Source: Reyranella sp. (GTDB taxonomy: Bacteria; Pseudomonadota; Alphaproteobacteria; Reyranellales; Reyranellaceae). Taken from it: DNA of 5,628 bases. Location of the stretch: positions 1 through 5,628 of the forward strand of contig JADHLS010000415.1 of NCBI GenBank assembly GCA_016780605.1, in the 5' to 3' direction. This document shows positions 1 to 5,324 of this stretch, in pieces. Positions within the stretch are counted from its first letter, which is position 1; each line of letters opens with the position of its first letter. The notes under the pieces are model-generated. The model searched no databases. It saw only the letters and a list, made by a program, of their open reading frames with translations, and was not told the DNA's origin. Both the position numbers and the translations under genes were made by a program.

Positions 1-1225
1 CGTTGGACCTCAGGATCTGGAAGGCGCCGGCCATTTGCTTGGCGTCGAGGAAGCCCTGCTCCCACATCATGTCCTCGAGGAAGGCAATCTGGCTTTCGTC
101 GATGAACAGCATCAGCTCGCCTGCTTCCGTGAAGTCGGCCTGCGCCGCCAGCAGGGTGACCGTTGCCAGCCTGTCGTCGCCGTCGCGCGCCATGGCGGCG
201 GCGGCGATCGACAGCAGGGTGCCGCCGAGGCAGTAGCCGAGAGCGTGGATGCGCCTGGCGGGCACGATGGCGCCGATCGCGTCGACTGCCGCCATGACGC
301 CCTGGGCGCGATAGTCCTCCATGCCGATGTCGCGGTCGGCCGCCGAGGGATTCTTCCACGAGATCATGAACACGGTGAAGCCTCGGTCGGTGAGATAGCG
401 GACCAGCGAATTGCGCGCCGAGAGATCGAGGATGTAGTACTTCATGATCCAGGCCGGCACGATCAGCAGCGGCTCCGGACGCACGCTCTCGGTCGTCGGC
501 GCGTACTGAATGAGCTCGATCAGGCGATTGCGAAACACGACCTTGCCGGGACTGGCGGCGACGTCGTGGCCGACCTTGTAGGCCTCGCTGCCGACCGGCT
601 TCTTGCCGCTCGCACCGCGCTCCCAGTCCTCCAGCAGGTGCTGCAGGCCATCGACGAAATTGCGGCCGCCGCATTCCAGGGTGCGCCGCATGAGTTCCGG
701 ATTGGTCGCGAGGAAATTGGCCGGCGAGACCATGTCGAGGGCCTGGCGGGCGCCGAACTTCACCATCTCCTCGTGGTGCCGTGCCACGCCGCGCACGTCG
801 CTGGTGGCGTTGTGCCACCATTGCTGCTGCAGCAGAAACCCCTGGTAGATGACGTTGAAGGGCCAAGCCTGCCATGCGTCGCCGCCAAACCGCTTGTCCT
901 GTGGCAGGGGCTCGATCACGGGCGGCGTGCCGCCGGGATGCAGCAGCGCCTGCCAAGCGTAGGACTGAAAGCGCACCATCTTGCGGGTCATCTTGTCGAT
1001 GAGCTGCAGGCGCTTGCCGGGTGCGGCCATCAGATGGACCAGCCAGTCGAGGTGGGCCGCCGCCAGCGCCGCCGGCGACAGGCCCATCGTGAAGCGCGCA
1101 AGCGCGGCGTGGAGAGCACGATCGGTGACGTCGGCCAGCGCCGTCACGACGTAGGAATCGCGGGTCGGCAGGCCCGTATCGACCTTCTCCGGCGGGGCGA
1201 CGGCCGGTACCACAAGATTGTCCAT
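1..1225 (-). CDS. phaC: Class I-like polyhydroxyalkanoate synthase PhaC, C-terminus cut off by window edge
   Basis: Polymerises (R)-3-hydroxyacyl-CoA (typically 3-hydroxybutyryl-CoA) into PHA/PHB on the surface of cytoplasmic granules, releasing CoA. Reading leftward from ATG at 1225, 408 residues are open with no stop. The N-terminal PhaC domain carries the family signature SPANFLATNPE (residues 167-177), then KYYILDLS (262-269) and the ISWKNP strand (288-293). The lipase-like box GYCLGG (330-335, bases 221-238) holds the nucleophile Cys332. Class I synthases are about 590 residues, so roughly 180 residues, with the catalytic Asp and His, lie outside the window. Where many class I enzymes read PPWINKYYILDL or similar, this one has PAWIMKYYILDLS, suggesting a paralogous branch. 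No Shine-Dalgarno sequence precedes the ATG. An FNR/FixK-like box sits 42 bp upstream. Family assignment is very secure; the polymer made and whether this is the main synthase are not known. Confidence 0.95.
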   Translation of the reverse strand, partial: MDNLVVPAVAPPEKVDTGLPTRDSYVVTALADVTDRALHAALARFTMGLSPAALAAAHLDWLVHLMAAPGKRLQLIDKMTRKMVRFQSYAWQALLHPGGTPPVIEPLPQDKRFGGDAWQAWPFNVIYQGFLLQQQWWHNATSDVRGVARHHEEMVKFGARQALDMVSPANFLATNPELMRRTLECGGRNFVDGLQHLLEDWERGASGKKPVGSEAYKVGHDVAASPGKVVFRNRLIELIQYAPTTESVRPEPLLIVPAWIMKYYILDLSARNSLVRYLTDRGFTVFMISWKNPSAADRDIGMEDYRAQGVMAAVDAIGAIVPARRIHALGYCLGGTLLSIAAAAMARDGDDRLATVTLLAAQADFTEAGELMLFIDESQIAFLEDMMWEQGFLDAKQMAGAFQILRSN

Positions 1226-1232
1226 GCTGGGC

Positions 1233-1274
1233 AGTCTAGGGGCGCTTGGTTGCAGTTCGATTGATCCAGCGCAA
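1233..1274 (-). promoter_or_regulatory. Predicted FNR/FixK-type promoter of phaC
   Basis: The 14-bp dyad TTGATCCAGCGCAA at 1261-1274 fits the FixK-type pattern TTG(A/C)-N6-(T/G)CAA in both orientations and the FNR pattern TTGAT-N4-ATCAA with two mismatches in the second half. Reading leftward, a -10-like hexamer TAGACT (1238-1233, 4 of 6 to TATAAT) lies where a class II activator promoter should have it. With the dyad centre (1267.5) at -41.5, transcription would start at about 1226, next to the phaC ATG. The regulator itself is not in the window. Confidence 0.65.
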
Positions 1275-1303
1275 GCACGGCAACCGGCGATCCCGGAGGC
1301 GGT

Positions 1304-1345
1304 TTGATCCAGATCATGCTCTGCGGGACACCGCACCCCTAACCT
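1304..1345 (+). promoter_or_regulatory. Predicted FNR/FixK-type promoter of the exported-protein/ATPase operon
   Basis: The dyad TTGATCCAGATCAT at 1304-1317 matches TTGAT-N4-ATCAA at nine of ten specified bases. A weak -10-like hexamer TAACCT (1340-1345, 3 of 6) starts 29.5 bp from the dyad centre, the same distance as in the phaC promoter. With the centre at -41.5 transcription would begin at about 1352, on top of the ATG at 1351. The dyad lies between the two divergent genes, so it could also affect phaC. The -10 is poor, as expected for an activator-dependent promoter but also expected by chance. Confidence 0.65.
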
Positions 1346-1350
1346 GTAGC

Positions 1351-1935
1351 ATGCGATCCGGCCGGAACCATATTCTTGCAGTCACCCTGGCGCTGGTCGC
1401 CCTCCTGATCGGCGCCGAGTGCAGCGCCGCCTGGAAGCTGGAGGAGAATGTCGGGACGCCGAGCTACGCCGTGACCGAGCCGACCAGCAGCAATCTCAAT
1501 ATCGACAGTGTGGTGCTGATGTGCGAGGCGACGGGCGGTGAGCGCGTGCTGCAGCTCAAGGTCTATCTCACCGATGACGGTCCGCTGCGACCCAACGGCG
1601 TGGCGCCTGAAAAGCTCAAGGCCGATCCGCGCGCCGAGATCTCGGTCGACGGCAAGGTCTTTCCCGTCGCCATCCTGTTTGCCGGCGAGTTCGCGGTGCT
1701 GGCCGACGACGAGCATGAGCACTTTCCGCTTCTTTCCGACCGTCTGCTCGACGCCATGATGACGGGCAAGCGGATGGTGCTGCGCTTCGACCTGGCGGCC
1801 GAGCCGCCGGGCCAGGCGGCGGCCTTCGATGGCGAGGCGAAGATCGAGCTGGCGCCCGCGGCCATTGCAGCCGTCCGGCGTTGCGCCGCCCCGCCGGCCG
1901 CGCCGGCCGACAGCGTGGCCTTTGCCGGACACTGA
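1351..1935 (+). CDS. Small exported (periplasmic) protein of unknown function
   Basis: 194 residues, not recognised as a named family. ATG 1351 is chosen because it places a classic Sec signal peptide at the N-terminus: basic MRSGRNH, a hydrophobic core (ILAVTLALVALLIGA) and a likely cleavage after SAA27. The reading frame stays open upstream to a TTG at 1246, but that extension is Arg-rich and crosses the FNR-like box. Cys24 is preceded by Glu, so there is no proper lipobox. The mature part has an acidic/His patch (DDEHEH, 119-124), an amphipathic LLSDRLLDAMMTGKRM stretch (127-142) and two cysteines (58 and 178) that could form a disulfide. The tail is Ala/Pro-rich. It looks like a small beta-rich soluble domain, though that is an impression only. 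No Shine-Dalgarno sequence is visible. It overlaps the following ATPase gene by 14 nt, so the two are probably translationally coupled and functionally linked. Confidence 0.8.
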   Translation: MRSGRNHILAVTLALVALLIGAECSAAWKLEENVGTPSYAVTEPTSSNLNIDSVVLMCEATGGERVLQLKVYLTDDGPLRPNGVAPEKLKADPRAEISVDGKVFPVAILFAGEFAVLADDEHEHFPLLSDRLLDAMMTGKRMVLRFDLAAEPPGQAAAFDGEAKIELAPAAIAAVRRCAAPPAAPADSVAFAGH

Positions 1936-4474
1936 CCGGCATACGGCCAAGGCGCCCTTCTGGACACGCGAGAAGGACTCTGTCCTCGACGAACTCGGTT
2001 GCAGCGCGGAGGGGCTGACCGCGGACGAGGCCGCCCGGCGCCTCGATCGCTATGGGCCCAATACCGACAAACCAGCGCGCCGCGCCGGCATAGCGATCGC
2101 CATCGCGCGCCGCCTGCTCGAGCCGCTGTGCCTGATCCTGCTGGTCGCCGCCATCGTCTCGGCACTGACCGGCGACACGGTCGGCGGCGCGATCATCGTT
2201 GCCATCCTGGTCTTGTCGATCGGCCTCGATACCTTCCAGGAAGGACGCGCCGCCCGGGCGGCTGACCTGCTGCGCCGCTCGGTGGCGCTCAAGGCCGAAG
2301 TCCGCCGTGACGGCGCCTTCGTCGAGAGCGCCGTCGATGACATCGTGCCCGGCGACGTCGTGCGCATCCGGGCCGGCGACATCGTGCCCGCCGACGGGCT
2401 CCTTCTCGAGACGACCGCCTTCACGACCAGCGAAGCCGCTCTCACGGGCGAGCCCTATCCGGTCGAGAAGCGCTGCGGGCCGGTGAGCTCGCACGACGCC
2501 GCCGACGCTGCCAATGCGGTATTTCGCGGCTCCGTCGCCCAGACCGGCGAGGCGATGGCCCTGGTGGTCGCGACCGGGACGCGGACCCTGTTCGGCGCGG
2601 CGGCGGCGGCGCTTGCCGAATCTCCTACGCCTTCGCCGTTCCAGCGCGACCTGCATGCCTTCGGGCTGCTGGTCGCACGCCTGTCCATCGCCCTGATCGT
2701 CGTGGTGCTGGCAACGCACGTCCTGTTCGGCCGGCCGGTGCTGGAATCGCTGATGTTCTCTGTCGCCCTGGCGGTCGGCCTGACGCCGGAGCTGCTGCCC
2801 ATGATCACCACGGTCACCTTGACGCGCGGTGCACTGCGAATGGCCGCGCGCAAGGTGATCGTCAAACGCCTGGCCTCGATTCACGATCTCGGCGCCATGA
2901 CCGTGCTGTGCACGGACAAGACCGGCACGCTCACCTCAGCCAAGATCACCCTGGCCGGCAGCCTCGATGGCGACGGCCGTGACGATCCACGCGCGGCGCG
3001 GCTGGGCGCCGTCTCGGCGGCCCTGGGCGGCGACCGCGGCTCGCTCGACGCCGCCCTTGTCGCCTGCACCGACGTCGCCCACGAGGGCTGGACATTGCGG
3101 GCGCGCCTTGCCTTCGACTTCACGCGCCGTCTGGGCGCGGTCCTGGCGGATGGCCCGGGGGAAGGTCAGCTGTTGATCGTCAAGGGCGCGCCGGAGGCGG
3201 TGCTGGCGCTGTGCACGTCGCGGCGCGGCGCGGCGGGCGTGACGACGATGGACGACGAGGGCCGCGCCGAGGCGCTGCAGCGCGTGCGCACGCTCGCCGA
3301 GCAGGGCCTGCGGGCAGTCGCCGTCGCCTCGCGCCCGTGGCCCGGCGCCGCCCGCGACATCAGTGCGGCCGACGAGACCGAGCTCACCTTCGTGGGATTG
3401 TGCACCTTCGCCGATCCACCAAAGGCGACGGCGGGCGCGGCCATCGCGCGGCTGGCGGCGGCGGGGGTGCAGGTCAAGATCCTGTCGGGCGACGATCCCG
3501 TCGTGGTGCGCCGCCTCGCCGGCGTGGTCGGCCTCGACGTCACGAGCGTGCTGTCGGGCTCGGAACTCGCGCAGTTGAGCGACGAGGCGCTGGCGGTACG
3601 GGTGCGCAGCGTCCACGCCTTCGGGCGCCTGACGCCGGATCAGAAATCGCGGCTGATCAAGGCGCTGCAGGCGAATGGCGAAGCGGTGGGCTTCCTCGGC
3701 GACGGCATCAACGATGCGCCGGCGCTGAAGGCGGCCGACATCGGTCTTTCCGTCGACGGCGCGACCGGCGTGGCCCAGGCCGCGGCCGACATGATCCTGC
3801 TGGCGCCCGACCTAGAGGTCGTGGCCGACGGCGTCGAGGAAGGCCGGCGCACCTTCGCCAACATCCTGAAGTACCTGCGCATGGGGGCGAGCTCGAACTT
3901 CGGCAACATGCTGTCGATGGCGACGGCGTCGCTGTTCCTGCCGTTCCTGCCCATGCTGCCAACGCAGATCCTGCTCAACAATCTCCTGTACGATTTCTCC
4001 GAGATCGGCATCCCGTTCGACACTGTCCGGCCGGAGGCGACTGCCGCACCGCAGGTCTGGGACCTGCGCGCCCTGATGCGGTTCGCCGGCGTGATGGGCC
4101 CGCTGTCCTCGCTGTTCGATCTCCTGACCTTCGCCGGCCTGCTGTTGATCTTCCATGCGACGCCAGAGATCTTCCGCACCGCCTGGTTCCTGGAATCGAT
4201 GGCGACCCAGATCCTGGTGATCTTCATCATCCGCACCAACGGCCGTCCCTGGAGCAACCGGCCGCATCCGGCGCTGACCACCTCTTCGCTGGTGGCACTG
4301 GCGGTCGCAATGGTGCTCCCTTTCTCGGCCGTTGGAGCGTGGTTCGGTTTCGAATCGCCACCGCCCGAGGTGTTGGCCGCGATCGCCGGCTTGCTCGTCG
4401 TCTACCTCGTTGCGGCCGAGTTGATGAAGCCGCTTGCCATCACGCGTCCACAGCGGCCCGCGCCGCATCCTTGA
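1922..4474 (+). CDS. mgtA: P3B (MgtA/MgtB-type) cation-transporting P-type ATPase
   Basis: Inner-membrane ATP-driven cation pump, by family a Mg2+ importer. 850 residues from the TTG at 1922. An ATG at 1829 is also in frame, but residues read from it are Arg/Pro/Trp-rich and look like the shadow of the upstream gene; the family N-terminus (PFW...GLTADEAARRLDRYGPN) starts just after the TTG. Helices 1 and 2 are near 65-82 and 88-105. The actuator motif TGEP is at 175-178, helix-4 motif TPELLP at 288-293, phosphorylation site DKTGTLT with Asp332, nucleotide-binding KGAPE at 421-425 and hinge GDGIND at 593-598. The helix-5 SSNFGN (Asn659, Asn662) and helix-6 NLLYDFSEIGIPFD (Asp691) motifs, with VGLTPELLPM, are close to MgtA/MgtB rather than Ca2+, K+ or heavy-metal pumps. 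No heavy-metal Cys motif is seen at the N-terminus. No Mg2+-sensing leader RNA can precede it, because it overlaps the gene in front. The pump class is secure; the ion carried here is inferred. Confidence 0.93.
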   Translation: MPDTDRHTAKAPFWTREKDSVLDELGCSAEGLTADEAARRLDRYGPNTDKPARRAGIAIAIARRLLEPLCLILLVAAIVSALTGDTVGGAIIVAILVLSIGLDTFQEGRAARAADLLRRSVALKAEVRRDGAFVESAVDDIVPGDVVRIRAGDIVPADGLLLETTAFTTSEAALTGEPYPVEKRCGPVSSHDAADAANAVFRGSVAQTGEAMALVVATGTRTLFGAAAAALAESPTPSPFQRDLHAFGLLVARLSIALIVVVLATHVLFGRPVLESLMFSVALAVGLTPELLPMITTVTLTRGALRMAARKVIVKRLASIHDLGAMTVLCTDKTGTLTSAKITLAGSLDGDGRDDPRAARLGAVSAALGGDRGSLDAALVACTDVAHEGWTLRARLAFDFTRRLGAVLADGPGEGQLLIVKGAPEAVLALCTSRRGAAGVTTMDDEGRAEALQRVRTLAEQGLRAVAVASRPWPGAARDISAADETELTFVGLCTFADPPKATAGAAIARLAAAGVQVKILSGDDPVVVRRLAGVVGLDVTSVLSGSELAQLSDEALAVRVRSVHAFGRLTPDQKSRLIKALQANGEAVGFLGDGINDAPALKAADIGLSVDGATGVAQAAADMILLAPDLEVVADGVEEGRRTFANILKYLRMGASSNFGNMLSMATASLFLPFLPMLPTQILLNNLLYDFSEIGIPFDTVRPEATAAPQVWDLRALMRFAGVMGPLSSLFDLLTFAGLLLIFHATPEIFRTAWFLESMATQILVIFIIRTNGRPWSNRPHPALTTSSLVALAVAMVLPFSAVGAWFGFESPPPEVLAAIAGLLVVYLVAAELMKPLAITRPQRPAPHP

Positions 4475-4511
4475 CGAGGATCAAGGCCGGCACGGCGGGC
4501 CGCGCCATAGT
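4471..4511 (+). promoter_or_regulatory. Predicted FNR/FixK-type promoter of phaB
   Basis: TTGACGAGGATCAA at 4471-4484 is a perfect TTGA-N6-TCAA dyad and matches TTGAT-N4-ATCAA at nine of ten bases. Its first half contains the TGA stop of the ATPase gene (4472-4474). A -10-like hexamer CATAGT (4506-4511, 4 of 6) begins 28.5 bp from the dyad centre. Centre at -41.5 predicts a start near 4519, giving a leader of about 17 nt that still includes the Shine-Dalgarno sequence. phaB could thus be expressed independently as well as by read-through from the ATPase gene. Confidence 0.7.
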
Positions 4512-4524
4512 GCGCATCTGCTTC

Positions 4525-4530
4525 GGAGGA
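4525..4530 (+). promoter_or_regulatory. Ribosome binding site fixing the phaB start
   Basis: GGAGGA ends 5 nt before the ATG at 4536. It rules out the longer in-frame reading from ATG 4434, whose first 34 residues overlap the ATPase gene and do not resemble the family. Translation from 4536 begins directly with the expected Rossmann strand MQRVALVTGG. Confidence 0.85.
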
Positions 4531-4535
4531 AAGTA

Positions 4536-5258
4536 ATGCAACGTGTTGCACTGGTGACGGGCGGCACCCGCGGCATCGGCCATGCCATCTCCATCGCGCT
4601 CAAGGAGGCCGGGCACAAGGTGGCGGCGAATTATGCCGGCAACGATCAGGCCGCCACGAAGTTCGCGGCCGAGACCGGCATCGCCGTCTTCAAGTTCGAC
4701 GTCGCCGACTTCCATGCTTGCGAGAGCGGCATCAAGCGCGTCGAGCAGGAGCTGGGCCCGGTCGATATCCTGGTGAACAATGCCGGGGTGACCCGGGACG
4801 TCATGCTGCACAAGATGACGCCGGCGCAATGGCAGGAGGTGATCGCCATCGATCTCGGCTCCTGCTTCAACACTTGCCGGCTGGTCATCGAAGGGATGCG
4901 CGCCCGCGGCTTCGGGCGGATCGTCAACATCTCCTCGATCAATGGCCAGAAGGGACAGTTCGGCCAGACCAACTATGCGGCGGCCAAGGCCGGCATGCTG
5001 GGCTTCACCAAGGCGCTGGCGCTTGAATCGGCGGCCAAGGGGATCACGGTCAACGCCGTGGCGCCGGGCTACATCGCCACCGAGATGGTCGCCGCCGTGG
5101 CGCCCAAGGTGCTGGAAGGCATCGTTGCCCGGATACCCGTCGGCCGGCTCGGCCACGACACGGAAGTTGCCGATGTCGTGCGCTTCCTGGTCGACGACGG
5201 AGCCGGTTTCATCACCGGCTCCACCATCACGGCAAATGGCGGCCAGTACATGACTTGA
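4536..5258 (+). CDS. phaB: Acetoacetyl-CoA reductase PhaB (short-chain dehydrogenase)
   Basis: Reduces acetoacetyl-CoA to (R)-3-hydroxybutyryl-CoA, normally with NADPH, in the cytoplasm; this is the monomer used by PhaC. 240 residues, the usual length. The cofactor-binding TGGTRGIG is at 8-15, NNAG at 81-84, catalytic Ser134 in NISS, and Tyr147/Lys151 in the YxxxK motif. The stretch SINGQKGQFGQTNY (134-147) is the hallmark that separates PhaB from FabG and other SDRs; NAVAPGYIATEMV (173-185) follows. At the position of the fourth catalytic residue, where FabG and PhaB usually have Asn in an NL motif, this protein has Asp106 (IDLGSCFN). Placed 61 nt after the ATPase gene, with its own Shine-Dalgarno sequence and FNR-like box. 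phaC across the divergent region supplies the next step; a beta-ketothiolase (phaA) is not in the window. FabG is the alternative but is less likely given the signature. Confidence 0.93.
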   Translation: MQRVALVTGGTRGIGHAISIALKEAGHKVAANYAGNDQAATKFAAETGIAVFKFDVADFHACESGIKRVEQELGPVDILVNNAGVTRDVMLHKMTPAQWQEVIAIDLGSCFNTCRLVIEGMRARGFGRIVNISSINGQKGQFGQTNYAAAKAGMLGFTKALALESAAKGITVNAVAPGYIATEMVAAVAPKVLEGIVARIPVGRLGHDTEVADVVRFLVDDGAGFITGSTITANGGQYMT

Positions 5259-5297
5259 TGGATGTCAAAGTCCGCGGCGGCTGTGCCGGACTATGGT
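5255..5297 (+). promoter_or_regulatory. Predicted FNR/Dnr-type promoter of the HlyD-family gene
   Basis: TTGATGGATGTCAA at 5255-5268 is a perfect TTGA-N6-TCAA dyad (TTGAT-N4-GTCAA). Its first half contains the phaB stop codon TGA (5256-5258). A -10-like TATGGT (5292-5297, 4 of 6) starts 30.5 bp from the dyad centre. Centre at -41.5 predicts transcription from about 5303, a leader of some 22 nt that keeps the GGGAG Shine-Dalgarno sequence. Confidence 0.7.
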
Positions 5298-5313
5298 CCC
5301 AACCGAGCCCAAC

Positions 5314-5318
5314 GGGAG
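5314..5318 (+). promoter_or_regulatory. Ribosome binding site of the HlyD-family gene
   Basis: GGGAG lies 6 nt before the ATG at 5325 and supports that start, which also puts the transmembrane anchor at the very N-terminus of the protein. Confidence 0.75.
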
Positions 5319-5324
5319 CAACGG

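Noticed and set aside
35..1264. A 409-codon open frame on the + strand across phaC
   Set aside because: It is the antisense shadow of a high-GC gene: Arg/His/Gly-rich, no domain sense, and the minus strand encodes an unmistakable PhaC with catalytic motifs.
1246..1350. N-terminal extension of the exported protein from TTG 1246
   Set aside because: It would bury the signal peptide behind 35 Arg-rich residues and run through both FNR-like boxes; ATG 1351 gives a normal signal peptide.
1226..1350. Possible small RNA or riboswitch in the divergent region
   Set aside because: No conserved riboswitch core or strong stem was recognised, and the two operators with their predicted promoters fill most of the 125 bp.
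1616..2884. A 422-codon open frame on the - strand across the exported-protein and ATPase genes
   Set aside because: Low-complexity Arg/Gln/Asp-rich translation, no start context, and it lies opposite two well-supported genes; the long open frame follows from codon bias.
4475..4535. Possible small gene or terminator between the ATPase gene and phaB
   Set aside because: The 61-nt gap is accounted for by the FNR-like box, a -10-like hexamer and the phaB Shine-Dalgarno sequence; no stem followed by a T-run is seen.
3211..4536. A 441-codon + strand frame within the ATPase gene
   Set aside because: The translation is an Arg/Gly/Ala-rich frame-shifted reading of the P-type ATPase, whose own frame carries every expected motif uninterrupted.
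5269..5292. Inverted repeat AGTCCG...CGGACT after phaB, considered as a terminator
   Set aside because: Arms are only 6 bp with a 12-nt loop, there is no following T-run, and it lies inside the predicted promoter of the next gene. A second operator cannot be excluded but nothing supports one.
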